Assembly (NCBI GenBank): GCA_018242625.1 | Contig: JAFEBO010000008.1 | Span: 248,001-312,000, forward strand | Reading direction: 5' to 3' | DNA length: 64,000 nucleotides | Source of the DNA: Planctomycetota bacterium | Lineage (GTDB): Bacteria > Planctomycetota > Phycisphaerae > Phycisphaerales > UBA1924 | In this document: positions 17,727-26,548 of the stretch, piece by piece | Numbering within the stretch: the stretch's first letter is position 1 | How the letters are laid out: every line of letters begins with the position of its first letter | Program-made: the position numbers and the translations under genes | The notes under the pieces: generated by a model | Seen by the model: the letters and a program-made list of their open reading frames with translations, nothing else | What the model was told of the DNA's origin: nothing | The model's database searches: none

Positions 17727-19736
17727 ATGGCCGACCTGAAATCGATGAAGATGTCCGACAAGGACCGCAAACTCATCGAGGATGCCGAAGCACTACTCGG
17801 CCCCGAACCGACGAAGATGGGGTTCGTCAAGAACATGTTCTGGGGCAACCTCCGCACGGAGCTTGTGTTCCCGTACCCGATTCCCGAAGCCAAAGAGACC
17901 GCCGACTGCGATCAGCTTCTGGCCCGACTCGACGAGTACCTGCGGAAGGAACACCCGTCGGTCCAGATCGACCAGGAGCAGGAAATCCCGCGCTGGGTCA
18001 TCGACCGGCTCTTCGAGCTGGGCGTGATGGGCATGACCATCCCCAAAGAGTTCGGGGGCCTGGGGCTCGGAATCACCAGCTACAACCGCGTGCTGGAGCG
18101 CATCGGGTATTCGTGCGGCAGCACCGCGGTGCTTGTCTCGGCGCACCAGTCGATCGGGTGCAAGGCGGTCATGCTCTTCGGCAACGAGGAGCAGAAGAAA
18201 AAGTGGCTGCCGCACCTTGCCAAGGACTGGGTCAGCGCTTTCTGTCTTTCGGAACCCAACGTCGGATGTGATGCGGGCGGCCAGGAAACCCGCTGCGAAA
18301 AGACCGCTGACGGAGAGTTCTACGTCATCAACGGCGAGAAGAAGTGGGCAACGAGCGGCGCGATCAGCGGCCTGTTCACCGTGATGGCCAAGCAGAAGCT
18401 CGTCAACCCCAAGACGGGCAAGGAAGAAGAGAAGGTCACGGCGCTCGTGTGCCATCCGGACATGCCCGGCGTCGAGATCTACCAGAAGAACCGCAGCAAG
18501 TGCGGCATCCGGGGCACCTGGCAGGCCAGAATCCGCTTCCACAACGTCCGCGTCCCCAAGTCCAACCTTCTCGGCCAGGAGGGCCGCGGCCTCAACATCG
18601 CGCTGACCTGCCTCAACTACGGCCGGTGCACCCTTTCCGCCGGCATGATCGGCGGCGCGCGGCGGGTGCGCGATCAGGCGACGAAATGGGCGCGGACGCG
18701 CTTCCAGTTTGGTCGCCCCCTGAGCGACTTCGAGCTCGTGCAGCAGCGCATCGCACGCATGGCGGCTTACGACTACGCCATGGACTCGGTGCTCTACATG
18801 ACGACGGGCATGCTCGACCGTCACGACGAGGACATCATGCTGGAGACCGCGATCTGCAAGGTCTTCTGCTCGGAGATGGGCTGGCGGGTTGTCAACGACG
18901 GCGTCCAGATCATGGGCGGCGAGAGCTACATGACGGAGAATGAGGTCGAACGCGTCTTCAGAGATTCACGCATCAATCTCATCGTCGAGGGCGCCAATGA
19001 GGTGATGCAGTCTTTCATCTTCGCCTACGGCGGCAAGCAGCTCGCCGAGAGCATGCTCACGGTCAAAAACGCCCTCGGCTGGAACAAGGACGAGGGCCTC
19101 GGCGGCAACTTCGGGCGGATCCTCAAGAACTCGCTGAATTTCAAGCTGCTGCGGGCGGCGGTGCCGCTGGGCATCGAGATTTTCCTGGGAGTTCGGCGCG
19201 GGTTGCCGCCCGTTCCGCGCGTGCACGAATCGCTGCGGACACAGGCCGAGCGCCTTTCGTGGCTCATTCGTGAGCACAGCCACCAGTTCAAGCGCGCCAG
19301 CAAGCGTTACGAAGAGGCGATCATCACGCGCCAGTGCGTCCAGGCCCGCCTCGCGGACAACGCGATGTGGCTGCACGCCTTCGCCTGCACGCTCAGCAAG
19401 CTCGACCAGGATCTGCGGCGGGGCGGAGACGGTGCGGAATTCGAACGTGACAAGGCCGCCGCGCTGCACTTCTTTGATCTGGCCGAGACGTTCTTCTACG
19501 CAAATCTCCGCGAGCTCTCGGAGAACGCGGATGACTCGATGCTCCGGGCCGCTGCGGCGTCGATCAAGCACAGCGATGCGATGCCCAACAGCGAGTTCTC
19601 GATTCCGGAGAAATCGCCGACCGCGAAGGGCACGGGACGCACGCTCCGTCAGGACGGGATTAAGCAGTTCCCGGGCTCGCCGACTGTGGGCGGGGTTGGC
19701 GGGTCGGTCGACGGGGTCCACGCGGGCACGCGATAA
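17727..19736 (+). CDS. Large acyl-CoA dehydrogenase
   Basis: FAD enzyme of 669 residues that oxidises acyl-CoA to trans-2-enoyl-CoA. The start ATG 17727 follows GGAGGA at 17713-17718. Family landmarks: FCLSEPNVGCDAGG and VINGEKKWATSGA around the flavin, TKWARTRFQFGRPLSDF, and VEGANEVMQSFI with the likely catalytic Glu. Length and a C-terminal alpha-helical extension of ~200 residues resemble the very-long-chain/ACAD9 type, not the ~390-residue isovaleryl-CoA dehydrogenase expected in a leucine operon. A strong terminator follows, separating it from the dehydrogenase complex genes. Confidence 0.88.
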   Translation: MADLKSMKMSDKDRKLIEDAEALLGPEPTKMGFVKNMFWGNLRTELVFPYPIPEAKETADCDQLLARLDEYLRKEHPSVQIDQEQEIPRWVIDRLFELGVMGMTIPKEFGGLGLGITSYNRVLERIGYSCGSTAVLVSAHQSIGCKAVMLFGNEEQKKKWLPHLAKDWVSAFCLSEPNVGCDAGGQETRCEKTADGEFYVINGEKKWATSGAISGLFTVMAKQKLVNPKTGKEEEKVTALVCHPDMPGVEIYQKNRSKCGIRGTWQARIRFHNVRVPKSNLLGQEGRGLNIALTCLNYGRCTLSAGMIGGARRVRDQATKWARTRFQFGRPLSDFELVQQRIARMAAYDYAMDSVLYMTTGMLDRHDEDIMLETAICKVFCSEMGWRVVNDGVQIMGGESYMTENEVERVFRDSRINLIVEGANEVMQSFIFAYGGKQLAESMLTVKNALGWNKDEGLGGNFGRILKNSLNFKLLRAAVPLGIEIFLGVRRGLPPVPRVHESLRTQAERLSWLIREHSHQFKRASKRYEEAIITRQCVQARLADNAMWLHAFACTLSKLDQDLRRGGDGAEFERDKAAALHFFDLAETFFYANLRELSENADDSMLRAAAASIKHSDAMPNSEFSIPEKSPTAKGTGRTLRQDGIKQFPGSPTVGGVGGSVDGVHAGTR

Positions 19737-19760
19737 CGATCAGTTCTGCTCTTTCCAAAG

Positions 19761-19785
19761 GCCGCCCTCAATGGGCGGCTTTTTT
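19761..19785 (+). terminator. Intrinsic terminator after the acyl-CoA dehydrogenase
   Basis: Perfect stem GCCGCCC / GGGCGGC (19761-19767, 19773-19779), TCAAT loop, then TTTTTT. Its stem and loop closely resemble the terminator after prepilin paralog A. Confidence 0.85.
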
Positions 19786-19874
19786 GCTGGGATCGGGCGG
19801 TTGGGCGCGGCAGAAACCTCGCCCATCGACTACCCTTCCACTCTGATCCGCCGCGCGTTCTTACGGAGTGCCGC

Positions 19875-20999
19875 ATGCCCCGAAAATCCGTTTACAAGGC
19901 CGAGATCGAGTACCTCCAGGTGATGGACGAGAACGGCGTGATCGACGCGGCCCAGTCGCGCAACACGCTGAGCGACGAGGAAATCCTCGAACTCTTCAAG
20001 TTCATGCAGCAGTGCCGCCAGCTCGACGAGATCGCGTTCAAGCTGCAGCGCTCGGGCCGCATGGGCACGTATCCGCAGAACAAGGGCCAGGAGGCCGCCG
20101 CCATCGGCACCGCGTACGCCGCCAAGAAGGGGCAGGACTTCCTCGTCCCGTGCTATCGCGAGAACGCCGCCCTCTTCATGCACGGGCTGCCAATGCACTA
20201 TGTGCTCCTGCACTGGATGGGCGACGAGCGCGGCAACCAGATTCCCGCAGGCGTCCAGCAGCTGCCCCTCTGCATCCCGATCGGTACACAGATGCTCCAT
20301 GCGACCGGCATCGCCTGGTCGTTCAAGATGCGCAAAGAGCCCAAAGTTGCTCTGACCTACTTCGGCGACGGCGCGACGAGCGAAGGCGACTTCCACGAGG
20401 CAATGAATTTCGCGAGCGTCTATCAGGTGCCGCTCGTTTTCATCTGCCAGAACAACCAGTGGGCGATCAGCGTGCCGCGTGAGACTCAGATGCGCAGCAG
20501 GACGGTCGCGCAGAAGGCGCTCGCCTATGACATGCCCACATACCAGGTGGACGGCAACGACCTGCTCGCGGTCTACAAGATCGCGAAGGAATGCGTGGAC
20601 CGCGCCCGTTCCGGCGGCGGCCCATCCTTCATCGAGGCCGTGACCTACCGCCTCGCCGATCACACGACCGCCGACGATGCGCGTCGTTACCGCGATCCCA
20701 AGGAAGTGGACATGTGGCTCGGCCGCGATCCCTTGATCCGCCTGCGAAAGTACCTCGAAACCAAGGACCTCTGGGACGAGACCAAGCAGAAGGCGCACGA
20801 AGAAAAGTGCAAGGCGATCGTCGCCGAAGTTGTCAAGACGGCCGAGGGCATCGAGAAGCCGTCGTTCGACGACATCTTCGACTACACGTTCGCCGCGCTC
20901 AATCCGGAACTGGAGCGGCAGAAAAAGACGGCCCGGACGAGCAGCCTGGGGCAGGACCCGACGCAGGTTGGATTGTCCGAACAGCCTCAGCACGCCTGA
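19875..20999 (+). CDS. 2-oxoacid dehydrogenase E1 component, alpha subunit
   Basis: TPP-dependent decarboxylase subunit, 374 residues. TYPQNKGQEAAAIGTAYA and PCYRENAALFMHG match E1 alpha of heterotetrameric pyruvate or branched-chain dehydrogenases; the TPP/Mg motif is GDGATSEGDFHEAMNFA ... QNNQWAIS; the phosphorylation-loop region reads YRLADHTTADDARRY. The beta subunit follows after 54 bp. Sequence alone does not tell pyruvate from branched-chain oxoacids; the surrounding leucine-breakdown genes favour a branched-chain role. ATG 19875 follows CGGAG. Confidence 0.88.
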   Translation: MPRKSVYKAEIEYLQVMDENGVIDAAQSRNTLSDEEILELFKFMQQCRQLDEIAFKLQRSGRMGTYPQNKGQEAAAIGTAYAAKKGQDFLVPCYRENAALFMHGLPMHYVLLHWMGDERGNQIPAGVQQLPLCIPIGTQMLHATGIAWSFKMRKEPKVALTYFGDGATSEGDFHEAMNFASVYQVPLVFICQNNQWAISVPRETQMRSRTVAQKALAYDMPTYQVDGNDLLAVYKIAKECVDRARSGGGPSFIEAVTYRLADHTTADDARRYRDPKEVDMWLGRDPLIRLRKYLETKDLWDETKQKAHEEKCKAIVAEVVKTAEGIEKPSFDDIFDYTFAALNPELERQKKTARTSSLGQDPTQVGLSEQPQHA

Positions 21000-21053
21000 T
21001 TTGCCATGTCCGCACAGCAGAGAAAAGCAAACGACTGAATTGCGGGAGCCATC

Positions 21054-22052
21054 ATGCCTCGTACCGAAGTGATGAAACAAAAAGGCCTCACCCTCGTCGA
21101 CGCCATCAACGAGGCGCTCGAGCAGGAGATGCACCGCGACCAGCGCGTCGTTCTCCTGGGCGAAGACGTCGGCGCGAACGGCGGCGTCTTCCGTGTCACC
21201 GAAGGCCTCCAGAAGATCTTCGGCAAGGATCGCGTGATCGACACGCCTCTTGCCGAATCGGGCATCATGGGCACCGCGATCGGTCTCGCCATGGGCGGCA
21301 TGCGTCCCATCCCCGAAATCCAGTTCGAGGGCTTCCTCGGGCCGGCCTACGACCAGTTGACCAACCACGCCGCACGCTACCGCTCACGCACCCGCGGCGC
21401 GATCACCATCCCGATGACCGTCCGCGTCCCTGTCGGCGGCGGCATCCACGCCCCGGAACTCCACTCGGATTCTCCCGAATCGATCTACGCCCACACCCCC
21501 GGCCTCAAGGTCGTGATGCCGAGCACGCCCGTCGATGCCAAGGGCATGCTCCTTTCCGCCATCCGCGATCCCGATCCGGTCGTCTTCTTCGAGCCCAAGC
21601 GCGTCTACCGCTCCTTCCGCGAAGAAGTGCCCGAAGAGGAATACACGATTCCGATCGGCCAGGCCAAGGTGGTGAGCGAAGGCACCGACCTGACCGTCAT
21701 CACCTGGGGCGCGAGCGTCTTTGAGTGTCTCGCCGCCATCGACAAGCTCCCCGAAGATGTGTCGGTCGAGCTCATCGACCTCCGCACGATCTACCCGATC
21801 GACCTCGACACAATCGTGCAGAGCGTGCAGAAGACCGGGCGCTGTGTGGTCGTGCACGAAGCCCCCAAGACCTGCGGCTTCGGCGCCGAGATCTCCAGTC
21901 TCATCCAGGAACACTGCTTCCTGCACCTCAAGGCCCCCGTCCAGCGCGTCGCAGGCTTCGACACCGTCATGCCCTACTACAAGCTCGAGCTCGACTACCT
22001 GCCCGATTCCAAGCGGATCGCCGAGAGTGTGACGCAGACGCTCGCGTACTGA
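21054..22052 (+). CDS. 2-oxoacid dehydrogenase E1 component, beta subunit
   Basis: 332 residues, transketolase-like fold. Landmarks: NEALEQEMHRDQRVVLLGEDVG, VFRVTEGLQKIFG, DTPLAESGIMGTAIGLAMGG, IQFEGFLGPAYDQL and the C-terminal CGFGAEISSLIQEHCF. Partners with the upstream alpha subunit to bind TPP at their interface. The frame is clean and the length normal for the family. Its 3' end faces a DinB-like gene on the other strand 10 bp away, which splits it from the E2 gene. Confidence 0.9.
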   Translation: MPRTEVMKQKGLTLVDAINEALEQEMHRDQRVVLLGEDVGANGGVFRVTEGLQKIFGKDRVIDTPLAESGIMGTAIGLAMGGMRPIPEIQFEGFLGPAYDQLTNHAARYRSRTRGAITIPMTVRVPVGGGIHAPELHSDSPESIYAHTPGLKVVMPSTPVDAKGMLLSAIRDPDPVVFFEPKRVYRSFREEVPEEEYTIPIGQAKVVSEGTDLTVITWGASVFECLAAIDKLPEDVSVELIDLRTIYPIDLDTIVQSVQKTGRCVVVHEAPKTCGFGAEISSLIQEHCFLHLKAPVQRVAGFDTVMPYYKLELDYLPDSKRIAESVTQTLAY

Positions 22053-22061
22053 AATGGCCCT

Positions 22062-22559
22062 TCACAAGTAAAACCGTGCGGGCGGCGGGAACCCGATCGC
22101 TCGCCGCCACAACGCAGTTTGCCCGACGTGGTATGCACTGTGCGCAACCAGAACCTGAAGCACCGCATCTCCAACGGTGGGCAAAAGGGATCGGTAACGT
22201 GCGTCTGGCAATTCCTGGCATTTCAGCGTCGCCCACGTCTTTCGTACATGTTCGCACACAAGGCACGAGCTCGCCCGCATTTCTTCCAGAAGCTCGCTTG
22301 CGGCCGGGTATCGACCGCGGTCCTTCTGCGGATTGCTGCCTGTACCGAACAGATCCTTCCGTCCGCCCGGCAACCATGGCTTCAGACCCATTTCCCCCCC
22401 GATCGCCTGGCACGAATAGGCCAGGTGCCCGACCGTCCAGGCGGCATGGTTCGCAAGGCCCGAAGGTTGCTCCGTCCAGCGTTCATCGGGGACGTCCGCC
22501 ACAAGTTCGGCCATAAATCCAAGGGTGTATTCGAAGCTCCGGAGCATCCCGTCGGGCAC
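22062..22559 (-). CDS. DinB-like four-helix-bundle protein
   Basis: 165 residues on the minus strand. The pattern fits the DinB/YfiT-like metal-dependent bundle: an early His in NHAAWTVGHLAYS, a central helix, and a late AHSAYHVGQTALWR that would give the remaining His ligands. Members include thiol-dependent transferases and damage-induced proteins; the reaction here is unknown. It is unusual in being placed antisense between the E1 beta and E2 genes. Confidence 0.7.
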   Translation of the reverse strand: MPDGMLRSFEYTLGFMAELVADVPDERWTEQPSGLANHAAWTVGHLAYSCQAIGGEMGLKPWLPGGRKDLFGTGSNPQKDRGRYPAASELLEEMRASSCLVCEHVRKTWATLKCQELPDARYRSLLPTVGDAVLQVLVAHSAYHVGQTALWRRAIGFPPPARFYL

Positions 22560-22654
22560 TGGGCACCTCCCGCCGTCTTTTCAAGTTTCAACGCCGTGAA
22601 TCGCCGCTCGGTGCAGGCGCGTGTAACATAGTCCTTCACCCGCAGGAGTCGTGC

Positions 22655-24154
22655 ATGTCGCTTCAGAAGTCCGCCAATCCTGACGAATTCATCCTTCCCG
22701 ACCTCGGCGAGGGTGTGCACGAGGCCGAACTCATCAAGTGGCGTGTGAGCGTCGGCGATCACGTCAACGAGCACGACATCCTCGCCGAGATGGAGACCGA
22801 CAAGGCACTCGTCGAAGTCCCCTCGCCTCGCTCGGGCGTCATCGCGACTCTCAACGGCAAGGAAGGGGAGATCCTGAAGGTCGGCAACATCCTCGTCACC
22901 TATCAGGCTTCGGACGCCTCCGCCGCCAAGTCGCAGGCCGCCCACGGCGCCGCGGCCGAAAAGGAGTGGGGGATCGAAGCTCCCAAGTCCACGGAGCGCA
23001 ACGCCGCCGCTCACGCCGACGAGATCGTCGTCGCCGAACGCACCGAAGATGCCGGCACCGTTGTCGGAAAGATGGGCGGCGAACTCGCCGGCATGTCCGC
23101 GGCGCCCGGCAAGGCGCTCGCCACGCCCGCCGTCCGACGTCTCGCGCGGGACCTGGGTGTCGATATCGACAGCATCAGCGGCACCGGCATCGGCGGCCGC
23201 GTCACCGAGAAGGACGTCCGTTCCGCATCCGGCGGCACTCCTGCAAAGGCCCGGAGCGCCAGCGAGGGAACGGCCGCGCCCGCGCGCCCGGCTCACCCGG
23301 CCTCGGCTCCCGCCCACCGTCCTTCCGCTCCCGCCCCTTCGCGTCCCGCACCCGGCCGCGAAGAAGTCCCGTCCAAGTTCGCGCCGCAGCCCAGCGCTCC
23401 GGCCCGTCAGCCCGTTTCCTTCACCCCTCAGGAAGGCGATCTCCGCATCCCGTTCCGCGGCGTCCGCCGCACCATCGCCCAGCGCCTGCGTCAGTCGATC
23501 AGCCAGGCCGTTCACTTCACTGTGATGGACGAGGCCGATGTGACCGCGCTCGAGTCGCTCCGCAAGAAACTGGCCGCCGCCAGCGGCGAAAAGGTGTCGT
23601 TCCTCCCGTTCGTGGCTTCCGCCGTCGCACGGGTGCTCAACCAGAATCAGTTCCGCGCTCTGAACGCAACCGTCGAGGAAGACCCGGCCAACCCGAACGC
23701 CGACGCGTTCATCGTGCAGCACCGCAGCGTCCATCTGGGCATCGCGACCGACACCGAAACCGGGCTCATGGTCCCCGTGATCCGCGATGCGGATCGGCTC
23801 GGCGTGCTCGAAGTCAGTCGCGCGATCGCGATGACCGCCGAAATGGCCCGCAACCGCAGCATCCCGCGCGAGCAGCTCATGGGCAGCACCTTCACGATCA
23901 GCAACGTCGGCAGCCACGCCGGCCGCTTCGCCACCCCGGTCATCAATTACCCCGAAGTCGGCATCCTCGCCGTCGGGCGCGCGAAGGACGGCGTCGTCGT
24001 CAATCGCGGCATGATCGGCGTCGGCAAGTTGCTCCCCCTCAGCCTCGCGTGCGATCATCGAGTCGTCGACGGCGCCACCGCCGCCCTCGCCCTCGCCGAG
24101 ATCGTCAAGCTGCTGCAGGATGCGGAGCAGTTGCTCGGGCCGGCGCGGGGGTAA
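22655..24154 (+). CDS. 2-oxoacid dehydrogenase E2 (dihydrolipoamide acyltransferase)
   Basis: 499 residues. One N-terminal lipoyl domain (EMETDKALVEV, lipoyl lysine K50), a peripheral E3/E1-binding domain (TPAVRRLARDLGVDIDSI...GRVTEKDV), an Ala/Pro-rich linker and the catalytic domain (FRGVRRTIAQRLRQS at its start; active site ACDHRVVDGATAA near the end). It passes the acyl group from E1 to CoA; one lipoyl domain is the usual number for branched-chain E2, while pyruvate E2 may have one to three. ATG 22655 follows GCAGGAG. The E3 gene is not in the window. Confidence 0.9.
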   Translation: MSLQKSANPDEFILPDLGEGVHEAELIKWRVSVGDHVNEHDILAEMETDKALVEVPSPRSGVIATLNGKEGEILKVGNILVTYQASDASAAKSQAAHGAAAEKEWGIEAPKSTERNAAAHADEIVVAERTEDAGTVVGKMGGELAGMSAAPGKALATPAVRRLARDLGVDIDSISGTGIGGRVTEKDVRSASGGTPAKARSASEGTAAPARPAHPASAPAHRPSAPAPSRPAPGREEVPSKFAPQPSAPARQPVSFTPQEGDLRIPFRGVRRTIAQRLRQSISQAVHFTVMDEADVTALESLRKKLAAASGEKVSFLPFVASAVARVLNQNQFRALNATVEEDPANPNADAFIVQHRSVHLGIATDTETGLMVPVIRDADRLGVLEVSRAIAMTAEMARNRSIPREQLMGSTFTISNVGSHAGRFATPVINYPEVGILAVGRAKDGVVVNRGMIGVGKLLPLSLACDHRVVDGATAALALAEIVKLLQDAEQLLGPARG

Positions 24155-24291
24155 CACCCGCGATGGTGCGACTGCGCTCGCGCCGCGCGTGCCTCACAAG
24201 GCCCCGCCCTCCACTTGAATCTGTCGAGCCCGCGGTTCGATGATCCTCGCCCGGGCCCGATCGAACCGCCTCAAACCGCGGTCGATCGCAA

Positions 24292-24303
24292 TGAAACGTT
24301 TCA
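24292..24303. promoter_or_regulatory. 12-bp palindrome, candidate LacI-family operator
   Basis: TGAAACGTTTCA is a perfect palindrome with the central CG step typical of LacI-family operators. It lies 77 bp before the start of the LacI-type gene and 138 bp after the E2 gene, as expected for self-regulation. Its presence also argues that the regulator starts at 24381, not at the ATG at 24240. Confidence 0.5.
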
Positions 24304-24380
24304 CTCCGTTTTCATCGCCGGCGGCTGGCGATTTTCCAAGCCATTCTCGCCTCCGCCCATCAGCCGAGTGCGCTTCGGCC

Positions 24381-25445
24381 ATGCCCGCCACTCCTACCAT
24401 CACCCCCGTGCCTATCGACGAACCATCCAGCACGGGATCTCCCATTTCGATCCGCGACGTCGCCGCAACCGCGGGTGTTTCCATCGCCACGGTCAGCCGC
24501 GTGATCAACGACTCGCACGCGGTCGCCGCCTCTACGGCGGCCCGGGTGCGTGAAGTCATTGCACGACTCGGCTACGTGCCAAACCCGATGGCGAAGGTCT
24601 TCTCCTCCCGGGAGAGCCACATCATCGGCCTGGCGCTGCCCCGCTTCCACGGCGAGTTCATGACCTGGCTCCTGCACGGAGCGGACGAAGAGGCCACGCG
24701 CCTGGGCTACCACCTGATGATGACCACGATCGCCAAGGGCGAAGACGGGTCCGCCCGCCGGCACATCATCGGCTCTCTTCTCATCGATGCGCTGCTCGTC
24801 GTCATTACAGAGCAGGACGATCCGCTCGCCGAAGACGTCCTGGCCTCCGGCGTGCCCACCGTCGTGCTCGATACCGATATGTCCGCGCAGGGCCTGGACA
24901 GCGTCATCCTCGACAACGAGCGCGGCACACGCGAAGCCGTCGATCACCTGCTCCGCTGGGTCGAGCCCGGCTCGCTCTACTTCGTCGGCGGGCCGCCGCA
25001 AAACTTCGATACGCAGCAGCGCTCCAAGGCTTTTGCCGCCGCCCTCGAATCGCGCGGCCATCAGATCCAGCCCGGCCAGATCGAGATGGGGGATTACTCC
25101 CTGGAGTGGGGCAAGGAATGGGCGATCCGCATGTCCCGGCGCGGCAAGCTTTCCGGGGCCGTGCTCGCCGCCAACGACAAGATCGCGTGCGGAATCATGC
25201 ACGCCGCCGAAGATCTGAAAGTCTCAGTGCCCGATCAGCTCCGGGTGATCGGCTTCAACGATTCTCAGATCTCGCGCCTGGTCCGCCCGCGACTCTCGAC
25301 GGTCTCGCTCCCCATGGCAGAAATGGGAGCCCTTGCAGTCCGGACGCTCGTTCGAAGGATCGAACACCCCAACGCCGAGCCGCACTGCGCCAAACTGCAG
25401 ACCAAGCTGCTGATCCGCGAAAGCAGCACAGCCATCCATTTCTGA
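24381..25445 (+). CDS. LacI-family transcriptional regulator
   Basis: About 354 residues. The N-terminal helix-turn-helix reads ISIRDVAATAGVSIATVSRVIN, starting near residue 20 after a flexible stretch, followed by the hinge helix region RLGYVPNPMAKVFSS. A periplasmic-binding-protein-like sensor domain follows (IIGLALPRFHGEF, VVLDTDM, AVLAANDKIACGIMHAAEDL, RVIGFNDSQISRLVRPRLSTVS). It would bind an operator as a dimer and respond to a small ligand, usually a sugar or nucleoside. Its position after the E2 gene may be coincidence or may mean control of the catabolic block. Confidence 0.88.
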   Translation: MPATPTITPVPIDEPSSTGSPISIRDVAATAGVSIATVSRVINDSHAVAASTAARVREVIARLGYVPNPMAKVFSSRESHIIGLALPRFHGEFMTWLLHGADEEATRLGYHLMMTTIAKGEDGSARRHIIGSLLIDALLVVITEQDDPLAEDVLASGVPTVVLDTDMSAQGLDSVILDNERGTREAVDHLLRWVEPGSLYFVGGPPQNFDTQQRSKAFAAALESRGHQIQPGQIEMGDYSLEWGKEWAIRMSRRGKLSGAVLAANDKIACGIMHAAEDLKVSVPDQLRVIGFNDSQISRLVRPRLSTVSLPMAEMGALAVRTLVRRIEHPNAEPHCAKLQTKLLIRESSTAIHF

Positions 25446-25789
25446 TTGTGATTGGGATTGTGATTTCGGTGGCCCGCTTCTCCGAAGCCGGTCCGAAGCG
25501 TTCCGATGAGTCGCCATCTCATTGGAAATGTTCAAACACGCTTCGGAGAGGCCTCCCACCAAAGTCGCTGCGCTCCGAAACTCAAACCGCTCCCTATCTG
25601 CTTTCTTCCGCAAACGCCTGTCAATGAAGGGCATGCGCCGGCCAGCCAGGAATTTTGCAAAATACCAAACAAAATCCGATCCGTTTTCGGGAATTCGTGG
25701 TAATCTGCCTTTGGGCCGCGTGCTCCGAACGGCGGAGCCAATGTCTGGTCCGGTGCGTCTGGGGGCTTTGAAATAGCGGGGTGGGTGCC
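25446..25789. other. Intergenic region after the LacI-type gene
   Basis: About 340 bp with no convincing gene. It begins with a 10-bp direct repeat GATTGTGATT (25444-25453, 25456-25465) overlapping the regulator stop codon, then a small inverted repeat GCTTC/GAAGC at 25476-25488 without a T tract. Around 25650-25710 it is AT-richer than the flanks and may hold the promoter of the lipoprotein gene, but no clear -35/-10 pair is seen. Confidence 0.35.
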
Positions 25790-26443
25790 ATGCTCAACAA
25801 CGGGGCTTCGGTTGTTCTTTGTCGTGTCTTTGCAGGGGTGCGCCGAATGAGCGGGTGCGTCGGAGCGTCGCTGGTAGTGCTCGCTCTGGCGGGCTGTGCG
25901 GCCAATCGTGGGACGGTGGGGCAGTCGTTCGTTCCCGGTGCGCTCGGCGCAGAAATCCGCAACGCATCTCCCGTCTCGATGAGCGCCGCAACCCCGATCG
26001 GTGAGGGCCAGAACGCCCCGGACGCGCGGGAAGTGACGACCTCAACAGGAACCGGGCCCGCGGGCTACGCGCTGGCGAACGAGCACGAAGCGCGGTGGTG
26101 GGCTCAGAATCAGGTCCAGCGGAACATCTACTTCAAGCGCCTGCCCGACGGCGCCCTTGCTTTCAATTCCAACACCGGTACCGATGTCGATATCGGAGCC
26201 GACGAATTCGCGATCGACCCCGCGACCGGGACCATTGCCGGCAAGGGCCTGCGGATCCGGACGAATTCCAGCGAGCCCGTCCGCGCGAGCAACGAGAGCC
26301 TGGTGGCGCTGCGGGAGGTCTTTCAGGCCATGTCGCACGACCAGCAGGCGGTCTTCCTCGCCCAGTTGCAGGCGCAGAAGGAAGCGATCCCTTCGCTGGC
26401 TTCCGAAATTGCCCGCCTCATCCAGTTCCTGTCGGTTCCGTAG
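25790..26443 (+). CDS. Predicted lipoprotein of unknown function
   Basis: About 217 residues. A signal sequence containing RVFAGVRRM and a hydrophobic run ends in the lipobox LALAGC, so the mature protein would start with a lipidated Cys. The remainder is rich in Ala/Gly/Thr and has a C-terminal helix (SHDQQAVFLAQLQAQKEAIP). I see no known domain. ATG 25790 is used so that the Arg-rich n-region precedes the hydrophobic run. The next gene follows after about 105 bp. Confidence 0.6.
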   Translation: MLNNGASVVLCRVFAGVRRMSGCVGASLVVLALAGCAANRGTVGQSFVPGALGAEIRNASPVSMSAATPIGEGQNAPDAREVTTSTGTGPAGYALANEHEARWWAQNQVQRNIYFKRLPDGALAFNSNTGTDVDIGADEFAIDPATGTIAGKGLRIRTNSSEPVRASNESLVALREVFQAMSHDQQAVFLAQLQAQKEAIPSLASEIARLIQFLSVP

Positions 26444-26548
26444 CCCGACGGCCGAAAACACCGCACAAGCGGTAGGAATTTCCCCCGGGAAATCCCCGGA
26501 AGGAACCAAAACCAGCCCGTTCCGGTACATTGGTTTCGGGAGTGTCGC

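Noticed and set aside
24240..24380. Longer N-terminus for the LacI-type regulator from ATG 24240
   Set aside because: It would put the palindromic operator inside the coding sequence and add 47 unconserved residues before the helix-turn-helix.
25444..25465. Two copies of GATTGTGATT as a possible CRISPR or regulatory array
   Set aside because: Only two copies, the first overlaps a stop codon, and there are no regular spacers or cas genes.
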